This document shows, in pieces, positions 30,449 through 43,967 of a DNA stretch of 64,000 nt. This DNA is from Tomocerus qinae (Eukaryota > Arthropoda > Collembola > Entomobryomorpha > Tomoceridae). Made by a program: the position numbers and the translations under genes. The stretch covers positions 98,952,001-99,016,000 of the forward strand of contig CM034546.1 of NCBI GenBank assembly GCA_020055645.1. The letters run 5' to 3'. The stretch's first letter is position 1. Each line of letters begins with the position of its first letter. The notes beneath the pieces were generated by a model. The model searched no databases. It worked only from the letters and a program-made list of their open reading frames with translations, and was not told the DNA's origin.

Positions 30449-30979
30449 ATGTGTAATGTGTGGAAAGAGTGGATTACTATTTCGATTCCATTGTGTTCCC
30501 TCTCCTTATTATATTCTACTTATCACATACTTGTAGCTTTGTTAATTCTTTTTTCGCAATTTTTTCTCCATCGAGTACAGTATAGGTGTATAAATGTATA
30601 TACCTGCTGTACATCATACATACGCTACACATACATACATAAATGGATGTATTATGGCACTTATGGTTGTGATAGGTTTAGGTTGGGTTTGATATATAAT
30701 GCATTCACTACATTACGCTCGCTCGGTATTAGCAACAGTTTGAAACTTGGGAAAATGTGCAGTTTTATTGCTAATAGGAGGTTCACTTCCATCAATAAGC
30801 CAATCAAATTGCAATCAGACATTTTATCAGGGACCATCTATCTCTATTTATTTTGTTACTCACTGATACAACATTGTTGTTTCTGTTTTTTCCTGGCTTT
30901 TCTCCTTGCTCTTGGATGTAATTACATGCTCTTGCACTTCACGTCAGGTTATGATGTTGTCTTATGTAGAATTACATAA
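30449..30979 (+). CDS. Unrecognised 176-codon open frame, two hydrophobic stretches
   Basis: This is the longest uninterrupted ATG-to-stop frame in the window. I recognise no domain. Residues about 11-42 and about 128-165 are strongly hydrophobic (Leu, Phe, Ile, Tyr, Cys) and could span a membrane; the middle is basic and polar. Against a real gene: the Cys/Tyr/Phe-rich composition is what a T-rich strand gives in any frame, there is no clear signal peptide, no flanking splice signal was established and there is no neighbouring gene. For it: a rough chance estimate (about 36% G+C, independent bases, six frames, 64 kb) gives well under one frame this long. It may be an exon, a small membrane protein or an outlier of chance. 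Confidence 0.15.
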   Translation: MCNVWKEWITISIPLCSLSLLYSTYHILVALLILFSQFFLHRVQYRCINVYTCCTSYIRYTYIHKWMYYGTYGCDRFRLGLIYNAFTTLRSLGISNSLKLGKMCSFIANRRFTSINKPIKLQSDILSGTIYLYLFCYSLIQHCCFCFFLAFLLALGCNYMLLHFTSGYDVVLCRIT

Positions 30980-33900
30980 AATTACATTACTGGGATTCCA
31001 TTGCGTAGTTTGGTAGTATATTTGCTCGTCTCTTTTATGTGCAGATAGTCTAATAGACTAAGTAAGTAGTAAAGTAGTGTATTGTGTCTGAGCACTTGTA
31101 CTCTGTGTATTTATTATGTATTTATTATAGAGTTCCGTCGGAAGACAAGACAGCTTCAGATTGTTCGCTTTGTGTGTGTGTATTAGTAATATGTAGACTT
31201 CCCTGGCTTAGTATGTGTTGAGTTTTGACGAGATGTTTGACGAGTTGACTGCCTTTGCTTTGCTTTACTTCTTTCCATCTACTGGACTCAACCAAACTGG
31301 ACGTGACGGAATGGAAACAACTTAAGTAAATAGATATTAAGGACAGGATAGTATTACATTATATTGCCATTGTTCTTTACTTCAACCCTCTGCTTTTATT
31401 TTCTTTTATACCAAATGAACACTTTATTTTACGACTGAGATCGGAAACTTTGAAGTTCCTGAGTTTACTGACTGAGAGTGTGTTACGTAGAGAAAAATTT
31501 TGATTCCTGTTTATTTTATTATGCAGTTTATGAGTTGGTTATCTTATTAAAATGCTAATTTTGTCGGAACTAGAGCTCTCTCTCTAAACATCCGTAATTG
31601 CACTACTTTGTAGAAATATTGATTATCAAATGATATTCTCTAACCATATGTTTTGATAAGAAAATTAACTAAACTCAATCCTTTTACTACACAGTCATAT
31701 AATTTTTATTGCCTTCGGTCTTCATGCTATCTTAATGCAATAATGAAGGGAAAGGAGGAGTGATTATGTACGCACACAGTACAAAGCATCAGATTACATA
31801 CTTCAGTAATGCCTGTTACATAAGTCAATCCTATTATCTCTAAAACCTCAAGTTTTGTTTTATATACATCAATAGTACAAATAGAAATATTTATGTACCT
31901 TTAAAAGAGAAACGGTTGGATTTTCAAGTGGCAAATGCTCTTAATTTGACTCCTAGGTTATGTAAGTACCATTAATAGTGTTGAATTTAATCATCTTCAG
32001 CCTTCGTTAGACAAGAACTTTATGGGATTCTGTTACCACGGAATGCCAAAAGTACCTACCTACTACAGTCGAATTATTTGATATTGGGAGTAGTCGACAT
32101 AAGAGCAAAGCACTAAATCCAATGCAAATAGACAAATGTATTTTCGTTGGGGTGAAGTGGTAAAATAATGACATGAAGTCCTCCCAAGTTATATACGTCA
32201 TGTTCCATCATCATTCTTTGGAGCTCATGTGAGTATTATGTATTATTATCTCAAAGAGAAATGAAATGCTTAGCTTTCGATCTTATGTACAAAGTTCGAA
32301 CTCTCGTACGTATTTGCATTAACATTATGCAGTGCTTTTGGAGTTCGTCTTGTTAATGAATTGTTGACCGAACAGAATGGCATTCAGCACTTTATGCCTT
32401 GCTGGCAACATTCATTAGCACTTGACTCACTTCGATAAATAAAGATTGACTTTTCTATACGATAGAGTTTTACTTGATATTTCTCCATCATCTGCATTAT
32501 ACTACAACCTTGATATACCTACTCATTCGGAATTACAAGCTGATAATTATGGATAATTCTTTTATACTTTCCCATCCATAATATTTTTGGTGACTTATTA
32601 GAGATTTTGAAATAATCTATTAGTTTGAATAATTGACATTTATGATTTCACACCATGTTTGAGTTAAGAAAATTGAACCTATCTGAAATTGTTATAAAAA
32701 TAATTAAAATAATATCTCAAAAGAAAAAACGCATTGGAATGCATCTTATCTAAATTCATTCCGAAATTGAATTTATTATCTGATTCTTACTAAATCTCTG
32801 AGAAAATCGTTGTTTTTACAACGTAATTGTTGGATGTGGTCGTAATTTCCAAAATATTCGTGAAGCAAGAAGTTTTCACACCTTTGCCTAGCCCACGATT
32901 TTATCTTGAGGAAGGTTTATGAGACATATAAGGGTATTTAGTACAGATTCGTATGAATGATTGTTTTGTGGGAAAATAAATCCTTCGTTGAGGTTTATGA
33001 TATGACGGAGAGCCTTTATCTAAATTAGATGGACGACCACCCTTTTAATAATGATTTTTTGAAAGCGGCTTGAACGTAGGATTGGATAAGGTGATGTAGT
33101 TGTCAATAAAAAATAAATTGTTTTGACTTGTGGGGCTCGGCTCTTGTTTTGCACCATACCTCCCTAATACTCTGTATAGTATAAACATATAAATGTTAGT
33201 GACTACTAGAGTTTCCCTTGAACTAGTCTTCTATATACACCTTACAATCCATGAGATGACGTGTGTAGGCAGGTAAATGTATTTAGTTAATGAAGTGAAC
33301 TCAAGTTAGGTTGAACAAGTGAAAAGAGATGAAGTATTGGTTATCTTGTGGATCCATAACTAATACTCTGTGCATATTAGTAAATCTATGATAATTTCAA
33401 TGCTCAGCATATTGTTCATGTATACACCTGTACTACAGAGCTACTGAAGTACATAGGTATATATTTATATAGGGAATTATCAGTTAGTTATTCTTCTTGT
33501 CTGTAAAGTATTCCTTTGTGGTTATGTACACTAAGGTTTATATGAATGTATTGAAATGTAATGGACCTAATGTATTTTGTTGGCTTTCGTTTAATTTCAC
33601 ATCCTATTCAGCTGCCTAGCAGGTTGTTAACGTAAAGAGATGGGTTTTCTGTGTACGTATAGACGAGCGTATCGGATTTGTGTATGAATGGTGCTCGGCA
33701 GGTTCATAGTTCAGCTAAAGTCAATTCCTGCCAAGTACCAGTGAGGGTTGTGTTGTTGTGTACGAGATGATTATGTTTTGTATGGCTATATGGATGGATT
33801 GCATTGTGCTTGTTCCGTTCTGCTCTGTTCTATTAGTTTTATTTGGTCTTTACAGTTTTGTACTTTGGTATGTAGGTAGGTAGGCAATATACTAGTTACA

Positions 33901-36900
33901 CACGGACATGACACGTATTATGAATGCATAATATTTGTGTAGTGTGCAGTGTGATATGTAAGTAGCGGAGAGGAATGAATTGAGGAATGGATCAGAGTTG
34001 AGTGATTAGGAATAATAATAGGCACCGAGTGGAGGAGAATAGAATTCAGTTCTTTTCGGTTGAGGAAGCTGCGGGAGCTGACGAGATGTGGATGGATGGA
34101 TAAAATAAAATGGAAACTTCAGTCTGTGTGCTGTCTGAGCAGGGTTCAGTAATATGGGAGCCTTGACTATTCTTTCCTTAGGTTGTCTTGTCATCTTTAA
34201 GGCTTGCACAGTAGTGCAGTGGCAGTGGCTGGCTTTGGCAGAGCAAATCATGAAATGCTCAAATGAGATTGAGAATGAAAATGAAATAGGATGGGATGGG
34301 CCGTGTAATTATTATGAACGAGATGGGTTGGCTCCCTCTCCTTCTTTATCGGGTCCTTGTCTTTTCCTTTGCTCCTCTTTATGTATTTTCCTACCTTTCT
34401 TCTTAAGGAGGCAGACAGAGGTGATATCTTCAATTCTTCTCTAATCCTATACGTGCGTTTCGAAGGATTAGTAAAATCTTGTTATGGAATACTAATCAAA
34501 ATGCAATTTGGCTCTTGCCTTCCCTTCAACTATATTATATCCCATCTTATATGTTCATCTGCAAGTGAAATAATATTTATATTTGCAAGGATATTTTTTC
34601 CATGAAGCTTACATTTACTAATTGTCATTGATCGGATTAAGAATTAGAAGATGTGGAACAAAATAGTTTCTGTATTTCGTTGGCAAATCAAAGACCTTTG
34701 TATTGTAAAAAATATTGTGCGTACATGTTTTGAATTTAGGTATTGGCATTGGCATACTGGAGCTTATGACTAAACGCAGGTTTTGAGGAGGTACTGTGTA
34801 ACTTACCGAGCAATCATAGATTTTGAAAGCTGAAAACAATTCGCTCTGATCACGCTGTGAATAATATACGGGGGTCTTTTTCTTAGTGATTTACAAGCAC
34901 ATAAATTCAGCAATGTTCTATTGAAATGGGCAATACTCATCAGTTTGTGTACGTTGTCAATAGAATATTTGGCATTTTGGCGAAAGGAAAGTAAATAATA
35001 CATTATGAAGGATGAGGAGCGTAGGAGGAGAATTTGTCTTGATTTTCATATTTGCCTGCGAGTGATGTTAAGTAAGTATCCTTTCGTGTTTTCTGCTCTC
35101 AAATGTTAATAGCGTGTGTAGAAGCGTAACTGTTTCTTAAACTTTTTCAAACACAATTCAGTCAGAATTCTATTATTTAATTGTGAAGGCATATCGTAAA
35201 TAAAGTTAAAATAATTGGAAAGGCAAGGCAAATGGTGAATGAGTTGGCTCATAGCAAAATAAGAAACAAATGACAATAACCAATCTCTATCTACCGTATC
35301 AAGTTCTGCAAAACGATTATTGATTGGGAAACGTATCGATTATTGTCTACAAGATTTTCTGTTTTTGTCGTGCCCATATTTATACTTGATTGGGATTGCA
35401 AATTGTTGTTGAGTTGGCTACCATGCTAGCGCACACCTTAACCTAACCTATCTTAACTTGAACAGACATTTGTACACAATGAATATTAGATTAGCTCAGA
35501 TTATCATAAATATTGATATGCATTGTGCACTAGAGGTAGATGGTCTACCTTTGAAAAGTAGTTAATTCGTTCCTTTCTGTTCTGATGAGCTACACTGAAG
35601 GCTGTTACATAAAGAACTCAGTTTTCAAAGCGACTACACTATTTAAGTGTTAACCATATTGACTGTTACATCTTTTATGATTGACCTTTCCTTAGAATTA
35701 GCAGTTACCTATAGTACAGTTTTTAAACTGGTGTCCATACAAACTACAACCGAATATTACCCTTATGACGACTGTATGTCCACCTGCTATAAATATTTCA
35801 ATGTAAATTAACTTTTACACGCATATTCGAAGGAAGCGGATCTCTACTGCACATAAAACAAATCAATTCACAATTAAAGGCCGTACTGTACTATTCGTTA
35901 AAGATAGAAATGCATATTTTGTTGCATTTCAATTGTGGCTTTGTGATCTAAAACTCCGGAATCATTGGATTAGTTTTGTTGTCTATTTGTTGTGTTTACG
36001 TAGGCACAACGTTAGGTAATTGTTATAGAATAAGGCATCACTGAGCGTTATTTGCAGTAACAAAAGCAACAATTAGTATATTCAGAAGTGTCACGATATG
36101 TTTGGGTAGTCTGTTGTTAGAACTATCTCTGTAGTTTGTAAAAGTAATTACGTATGAGATAGCAAAGAATAAAAAATTAACAGTTCTTCAGTCATTTAAC
36201 TGGATTGCCACTGTCAGATGTAAATGGAAACTATAATCTAAAGTGTAAGACAACTAATAGAGAAAGAAAAGGCATAAGAAAATACAATGGCAATATAGTA
36301 TACTGTTAGTGAGTATGTAGACTTCCTCTTTACTATACTGCTGATTGTAGTAGAACCTATTCTGGTAGGTAGTATGGATAGAATTGGATAGTGATAGTTG
36401 TGCTTAGGATTGAGAGGGAAAAAAGTCAAGTGCTTTGCATCTGTTTAGATTCAAATTCAAAGGCTGGTTGACTGCTGCTCCTTTTTTTCTCTCCTCATGA
36501 TTATCTCTACGTATGATGTGTTGTGATGTGAGTAGGAAGATATAGCCTTAGCGCTACTCCACCCTTGTAAATCTTGTGTAGTTGGTAACATCCATCGTAC
36601 ATACTATTAGTGTGTGTACATTGGCAAAAAGATGTGTAATTGTATTTCTATAGAAAAATTCTATAGCTACAAGTGTACTTGTAAGAAATTACTTGCGTAC
36701 TGTGCCTTGTGTAAAAATGTTCCCGGACGACTTAAGTGGAAAGAGAGCTGTCCCGGCTGCAAACGTAATTGAAAAATCATTTGGAAGATTAGTTGAAAGA
36801 GTGTGACTAATAATATACGACAGACGGAATTCACTGACAAAGTATACTACTTGACTAAATAGTATGTATTGAGAGATACAAACCTAATTTTTAGCATGAG

Positions 36901-39900
36901 AAATGGTCCATTTAAAGTCTCTAGGTTAATTTGGTACTACAAAATGAAATAATGGCATGTGCAGTAGAGATTTCAATACATAATGCTACAAATGGGTATA
37001 CAATTGAGTATTATAGTAATAGTATGCATATTAGTAGCCGGATCAGGTACTATGTAGTTAAAACTACTTAATACTTGTATACTTATTACTATTGTTCCAT
37101 TGTGAGTATTTTTACAATGCACCCAGTATGCACTGGTACATTTTTACTAATGATCTGGTTTGAATCTAGAATTGAATGGTAGGATATTATGAATATAAAT
37201 GTGAATGAAGAGGGTATTATGGGGGTTGAGGATGACGACTTGGTTTAGTTGTTAGTTGAAGGGTCGAGTCGACCACAATTTGGCGTATTAATTTTTTGGG
37301 AGCCTGTGGAATGGATTCGGATTGCACTTACTGGTTGAGTTTGAATAGGACCCTTTGTATTCCGTTCACAAGTGGATGTAAGCAAAGTAAGTAGTGGGTG
37401 AAATGAACATGGTCTTTAATGTAAGTATTTAATATTCTGGTTTGTATACGGGAGTAGAAATACATTTACTCTCAGTTTACATAATGTCCGTTTTAATAGA
37501 CGCGTATAGTTTATAGGTTTTTGTTTGTGCTTACTTCATCAGCTCATTTCTGTGACTTGACTCTTAGTTTATTTTTTAAAGACTAAATCAGGATGCGTGA
37601 CAAGGAGAATATGAAGCTAAGTAGTAAGCAAGTAAGTGAGACTATAAGAGAATTTCTTACTTGGGTTGTTCATAGTCTTACTAGTCTCAGTTCTTCTGCC
37701 ACGCTACACGGAGCACTTGAATTTCTGCTCTTTATTTATGAATGGACATGAATTATGAATATGGATTGTGCCTTCCTTTTCGTCAGATTGTGGATTGAGT
37801 TGAGAAAATCCAGAGCCAATCCCAGACTTGTGTGAATATTATTAGAGAAATTCATTCATTGTCTTCCATTACTATTTAGCCTCGAGTTGAGTTCAGTGTG
37901 CATGTGTGCTGTCTTGTCTTGCTTATTATGTCATGCAATGCATTAATGCAGAATACTAGGGAAGCCATGTTCCAATAATATGTTAATTCACTTTATGTAG
38001 AGTACTATTGCGTTCTATTGTATTATTTTAACAAACAGATGGTCTTGGGAAAGAGAATTCAGTCTCAGGCAACTCTTGGTTATCAATTCCTCACCTCTCT
38101 ACAATAATGAAAGATTCTTTACTATCTTGAGAATGAAAAGTTCATTGATCACTGATAGTGTTATTGATGACTATACACAAAATCCTTACTTTGCATATTG
38201 TATGTATGAAACAGCGACTATAGAGGTACTTAAGTATGCAGGTAGACGTGTAATTCAAGTACAGGTAGCAAGTTTTCAAATACTTCGCTTCGCTTGTGTC
38301 ACATAATAATCTTAGCTGATTACTAGATAACTTGTTAAGTACAAAGGAAAGATGTGCGCTAAAACATTCCTCCCATCCTTTGGTATTTATATTGCAACAT
38401 GCAAGACAACGTATTGTTATCATTTCGATGTTTCAATTACGGATTCTAATCCCTGTGTAAACTAAACCGTAATACAGATGCAGCCAATTGAGTGAATACA
38501 TCCAAAGGGGTTTATTTTATCCCTAAATACATACAGAGCTATCCCTATATTTATTTACAATGAAACCCCTTCTGAGTCCCGACGGAATTATTATGAGTTA
38601 TTAACTGACTTAGGTTATCATAATTCCTAATCCCTCCAGTTATTTGATATCCTTCAATCCTTTACTTACCACTTTGTACTATTTCCAATGATACTATGAT
38701 CTCTATACTGCGGCTGGCAATTTAAAAGTGACACTATCTACTAACTACCTACTCTGTGGCCTAGTAATCTAAAGTGACGTCGTTATGTAGCACAATTGAG
38801 ACAAAGTTTCAATTCAATCATCATAATTCATAACTATGACATGACATGACATTAAGTAGAGTGTAACCCGAAACCTTCGCTCAGTTACTCTAAGCTCCGT
38901 CTCTCTCCTAATATCCGACGACTAAATGCTCTCCATAGATGATCAACGAGAAAAATGAAATGCTAATCATTATGATTAATTCATTGGGGTTGATTTTTAT
39001 ATTGTTATTCATGTTAGCGGACGTGGGTTCCTTTCAGGAATCGTTCCTATCTTCATGTTATCATTACCCTTTAATTGACACGACCGGATAGACAATTCCT
39101 TCTTTTTTCTTTACTAACAACCATGGCTTTGATTTTCTCTGGGTTGTTTAAGTTACTTTTAAATATGAGTTTTAATTCTCACCTACAAATGAAGTAATTA
39201 GGAATGAGAAATTTTTTTTTTGATTTTAGTGCTCAAATGAAAATGAATCTACCTCAAACCATGCTCAAAACTCAAAACCTAATATTTGAACATTGTCAGG
39301 GTGTTTAATTCACAGGGTAGGAATTTCTATACCAGGAAGTAATCAATTGCAGTGAATTGTGGAATTATATACTCTCTTGTGAATTCATTAGATATCCAGC
39401 TCCAAATGGAATCTTATGTGAAATGAATGAGAGTTTTTATGATTTAATTCTAAATGAATTGGTTCAGTTGTGCATTGATGAAAAGGATAGGATTGCTTGA
39501 AAATAGGAACTGAAAGGGAAGAGAGGAGCCAGGCTGGCAGAGATGTATTTATGTGTGTATGGTGGTAGGGACATGGGGAGTTAAAGTTGCTGTACATGTG
39601 TAATGCGACACTCATCCGGTTCGGTAACATTGTACGACTTATGTAATGCTTAAATAGCATTCTGTGTACATGGGAAGTATTAAGAGCTATAATATTACTT
39701 GGTCGTATTATGCTGCGATTATAGACTATTTAGAAGTAAAAGACGCTTGAAGACAAGAATAGACCTTGGTATATAGGAGTAGGAAGGAGTTAATGCACTG
39801 ATTTCTTGTCCTTATTGTGTCTTGTCTTGAACGGAAGGATTTTTGCAGGTTTTTCTCAGTGTCTATGGACAACTCACAATCCTATTAAATCACTAAACAA

Positions 39901-41126
39901 TATTAAGCTTGCCAACCGTTCTCCTCCCCATTGTTGTTCAATAAGTACAAGTGTACATGATAGCCTCCACAATGCCATCAGAAGGGTTTATTTTCTACGG
40001 ATAAACAAAAATTCTGGGTTTCAGTTTCTTTCGCGTTAATCAAAGACGCTTCCCTCGTTGTGGGAAGGAACTACCAGTGTTTGTACAGATTGAAAACGTC
40101 TGAAAGGAAAATCTCTTCAACATACTTGCTTTTAAAGACTTATTTTTTCAATTGGAGAAATTACCGTTTTCAGAAAATGTTTTATGTGGATTTTTGAAAA
40201 GATCCTGGTACACAATAAGCCATGTGTTTACTTATCCATTTTGTTCAACCTAGACTAACTTTGTTTTCGTGTAATTGCGCCTTTTTGGAATTCACACTTA
40301 ATTGGTGTCGAATATCTGTATATTCTTATTAGTTATAAAATTAACTTCATCCATAAATAAATTAGATGGAGATGGAAAATAATCATTTAAAAATATAATA
40401 GATGCAAGTTTTGTGTTTTCAACAATGTGGAGCATATTACAGCAACCGAGATTAGTGATATTGTAATGCAGTAGGAGAAATTAGCTATTTGGTGGATGAA
40501 AGTGCTGATTGGCTGTTTATTCCTCTTCCCAGTAGATCAAAAATATATTGCGAGCCAAATATGACATGGTTGTAGTCTTGGTTGACATTTCGTAATTTTG
40601 TATGCCCGAGTGGATGCAAATGTGATGTTTGTTAATAAGGGAAGGTTGGTAGAGTGAACTCAGCAGTCCATTTCCAAATGAAGAGTCTAAGGATAATTCT
40701 AGCGTAGACAGTGTGATTCTGCTCTGGTTTCGTCTGTATTTACTCTGTGATAGTTGCACAAAGAGTTGGTTGTGAGTTGAGCAAGTATTAGTACTGTAGT
40801 AGGTAGTAGTCCCGGTAAAGAAGCGTAATGTAATGTAACGCAATATTTTGTGTACTGTTTGCATTTTGGAGTTGTTTGAAAGATCAAAGGAAAGTAGCAC
40901 TGTTTTTGTACTCGACTGGTGACTTGAGTTGATGAGGAGAGGCGAAGTATAACATAATAAGTAACATTTAGTCCCCAGTATTTATATAGGCTTTAGTGAA
41001 GAATTTTGCTTTAGTAATTTAGTCTGTGCTTAGTTTAGTTAGTGGAATATTTTACAGCCTTTTACAATACTAGTTACAACTGAATGGTTCGAGTGTGGTC
41101 GGCGTTGCTATAACTAATGTGTGTAT
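30980..41126. other. Gene-free stretch, nothing recognised
   Basis: No supported gene. Frames of up to 127 codons occur (for example 40517-40900 on the - strand), which is about what chance predicts for this base composition. Small features seen: a (GTAG)n-like run near 33873-33885, a 12-bp palindrome TGCATTAATGCA at 37939-37950, an inverted 9-bp pair AAGGGGTTT/AAACCCCTT at 38505-38513 and 38563-38571, three and a half copies of ATGAC at 38836-38852 and a T run of ten near 39214. None indicates a gene. Confidence 0.6.
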
Positions 41127-41165
41127 AGACTTACAGTCAAATTCTACATCGCTACTCAGACTTCA
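41127..41165 (+). repeat. Left terminal inverted repeat of the foldback MITE
   Basis: These 39 bp pair with 41423-41461; 37 of 39 positions are complementary. The mismatches lie at positions 5 and 13 of the arm. The core TCTACATCGCTACTCAGACT is identical in both ends. Confidence 0.8.
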
Positions 41166-41422
41166 CTTCAAGTCTAACTTTAGTAAGGGTTGATTCAAGT
41201 CAAGTTGAAGTCCAAGTAGGGGTGGTATTCATGAAGCCCACTTGACGAAGTTAGACTTCAAAATTATTTTGTATTGAAATTTGAGCGGGAGTTTCAAAAA
41301 TTTGTCAAGCTCAAGTCAAGTGCCAAGGTAGGTCTGGAGGTACCTTAGAACTTGACTTCAAGTCATTACTCAAGTGAATCCTGAATACGACTTGGGACTT
41401 GAAGAGTAAGTGAAGTTCCGAT

Positions 41423-41461
41423 TGAAGTCTGAGTAGCGATGTAGAATTCGACTGTTAGTCT
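41423..41461 (-). repeat. Right terminal inverted repeat of the foldback MITE
   Basis: This is the inverted partner of 41127-41165. One base further out, the flanks stop matching (T on the left; the right side would need A but has C), which sets the element boundary. Confidence 0.8.
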
Positions 41462-42036
41462 CTCATGATGGCCTTGTGAAACTATAAAGATCCATGTAGC
41501 GGTGTGACAGTTGAATTTTGAGTGCAGAGAGAGAGAGAGAGAGAGTATTTTATACTCAGCCGTAGTGAGCAAAGTTGAATAAATATTGTGTTTTAGTCTG
41601 ACGTGCAGTTGTATTAGCTCATGTCACTACGAGTAGGTTGCTGTACTATTGGCAGAGACTAAAATAAAGTTTTCCCAGAGCGGAAGAGATGGAAAGTAAA
41701 TGTAAAATGAATCCTGGGTACGCAGTCAGGGTGAAAATTAACGCGTAGGACAAATAAGGTCCCCTTCAAAGGTGCTTAATTGCAGCTTTGATCTTTTCTC
41801 CTTTTTCATGAACTGAACTGACTGACTGTTTCTCTTCTCTTTCTCCACAGCATCCCAGAACTATCAAATGCACTTTTACTTCTATAGCCATGTAGTTATT
41901 TTCTTCTATGCTATATATATAATAAGTATGACACAGCAGAAGATGGATGGGGATGCCTATAGATAACAGTTGACTACTCTATAGTGTAGGAATTGTATAC
42001 ATGTCTCTTTTTTTTATATATTTCACCGTATGACGG
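41462..42036. other. Spacer between MITE and G+C-rich patch
   Basis: No gene was seen. It contains the clearest microsatellite of the window, (AG)10 at 41526-41545. It also holds an acceptor-like polypyrimidine-CAG near 41850, which on its own proves nothing. Confidence 0.5.
41526..41545. repeat. (AG)10 microsatellite
   Basis: Ten uninterrupted AG units lie about 65 bp beyond the right end of the MITE. It is the longest perfect dinucleotide run noticed in the window. Confidence 0.9.
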
Positions 42037-42139
42037 CTTCGGCATGGGAGGCAAAGGAAAAGGAAAGCGCGTCGAAGCCTCGTACAATTTCGCACTTGGC
42101 AAGCCGATGTCAAAGCAAAGTGGATCACACGCGTAACGT
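42037..42139 (+). other. G+C-rich patch, possible small exon
   Basis: About 100 bp here are near 50% G+C, clearly above the surroundings. One + frame ends at TAA (42137-42139) and reads as a Gly/Lys-rich peptide containing FGMGGKGKGKR, followed by ASYNFALGKPM. A second + frame starts at ATG 42038 and stays open for about 50 codons, and one - frame is also open, so the strand and frame are not settled. No AG acceptor sits directly upstream on the + strand. Just downstream, CACACGC...TTACACAGAT occurs twice, about 40 bp apart. It could be a terminal exon, a non-coding RNA, or simply a G+C-rich fluctuation. Confidence 0.2.
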
Positions 42140-43943
42140 TACACAGATATACTTATATTTACTAGCACACGCAATCTTACACAGATGAACAACAATTGCT
42201 TTTCTTTGAGTCTTAAGTAATGTGATGGCGTGTTTTCTTCAAATGATGAATTTGAATTTTGATTCTGATTGCGACTGTACTGTACTTGTAAAGCAAACTA
42301 AATCACGGATGAGTAGATTTTGTTGTTTTAAAAATGTACTTAATTCTACGTTGACTGTTGGACTGCCTGTTGTGGCTCTTTTATCTTGCTTTTTCAACGT
42401 AATGAGCTCTTTTAAGCAATGCTAACATTACATACTCACTCTGATTATATAAAATCAGGGAGTTGAACTACGTAAGTGAAGTGAAGCAAGGTTTTCATTC
42501 AGCTAGCTGATGAGCGATGAGTTTTCTTATCTGTATCAAGACTGAAGACATTCTGACGTAAGGACCTAGCACCCCATACACTATACAGACGTAGACATAA
42601 GTAGCGAATTATCATTTGAAAGGATTTTATGATCATGATAAGTGCATTTATAATAGGAACGGTAAAAACAACCAAAAGCTTTATAGCCAAATGAGCAATA
42701 GGAAAGTGGATTCGATATCAAGTTCGTTTTGTGGTGACATAACATGTACGTGTCTCCGATGCAGCGCATTTCTACTTGGTTACAATGTATATAGGATGTA
42801 ATGATTTCCCCTTGTGTTTGTGTCTGCACTATCTGTGCATAATGTATATACATAGATGTAAGCATGCAGTGAATAATATTTAATCTAATCATGTTTCTTT
42901 TTACTGTCTATTCTAGGTAAGTGAAGTCTTTGGATTTTTTTCTCCTTTTTGACTACGTACATAGTTTCATTTGCTTGAAACCATCATGGCATCTATTCCA
43001 ACCACCAACTGTCTACACACAACTGCTAGCAAACATCCAACCTACCTATCTGTCCTAGTATTGAATTATTCTTCATGTCTGCTCTGGACACAAAAGGCTT
43101 TTCCAAGATGTGGTTTCCTTTGCTTTCGTTTCGTGTGGTGTGTAGTCAATCTTCCACCACCAAAATGGAATGAGATGAAATACAAATCAAAACCATAGCA
43201 AATGAAACCACTAAAATCGTAAATGCCTATAAGTACCCAGCCAAAGCTAGGCAAATGTGTCGAATTATATTGTTTGTACATGCGTAATCCTTTTGTCCTT
43301 TCAACGACCCCTTCGTCTAAAAAGGTAATTAAGTATGGAATTATATAAGCTTGAATTTACTAATAGACTTGGCTGTGATGTAAATATGTAGGAAAGATGG
43401 TGCTCTTTTCAATTGCCTTTCGTTTGATTATGAATGCTTTATTCAAACTTTAATAACTGCATTAGTGGTGACATGCAATGGATCAATAATAGTGATGGTG
43501 ACTTAAGAATTTAAATGTTTAGAACAAAAATGTACTCGTTTACTACTTACTACTCAGTTTCAGTGCATTCTCCAATACAGAAACTACAAACAATGAGGAC
43601 ATAAATTAGTTTTAGACCATTTTAGCCAGCAGGAATTCATAATCTAACTTATCATAAGGGTAAAACTAATTTGCAGGTTAGTTACGTTTATGATGGGTCT
43701 CCAATGTTAATACATGGCTATGAAATGTACTTTAGATTTTAATTTTTGATCTGCAAGTAAAGGTGTATGTTTTAATTTGTAAATGGAGATTTTAATTCAA
43801 ACAGGTTTAAATCTAAACATATTAGCTGTACACATTTTTTAATCATGACCCTTACCTTCATTTGTTGTAGGAATAAAATAAAAGTATCATACTCTCATAG
43901 TTTCTCTAAGTTTTATGTTTTATGATAAACCCAATTAGATTGT

Positions 43944-43967
43944 GACATGACTTAGTTTAGTCATGTC
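43944..43967. repeat. Perfect 9-bp-stem hairpin
   Basis: GACATGACT (43944-43952) pairs perfectly with AGTCATGTC (43959-43967) across the loop TAGTTT. It has no poly-U tail and no adjacent gene, so it is not called a terminator. Confidence 0.6.

Larger units (their letters stand above)
41127..41461. mobile_element. Foldback MITE, about 335 bp
   Basis: The element starts with AGACTTACAGTC and ends with the inverted copy GACTGTTAGTCT. The outer 39 bp of each end match with two mismatches (41127-41165 against 41423-41461). Inside, the arms continue to align with gaps for roughly 100 more bases, so the whole unit can fold back on itself. It is full of CAAGTC/GACTTG words in both orientations (around 41167, 41195, 41306, 41350 and 41390). 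It has no coding frame, so it would be non-autonomous. No clear target-site duplication is visible. It shares no end sequence with the TTAA element at 50849, so its parent transposon is not in this window. Confidence 0.75.

Noticed and set aside
32280..32305. GTTCGAACTC resembling a tRNA B box (similar words near 41086 and 45949)
   Set aside because: No T-stem pairing around the loop, no acceptor stem and no A box upstream.
40517..40900. 127-codon - strand frame
   Set aside because: About one frame of this length is expected by chance in 64 kb at this G+C; no domain or hydrophobic pattern supports it.
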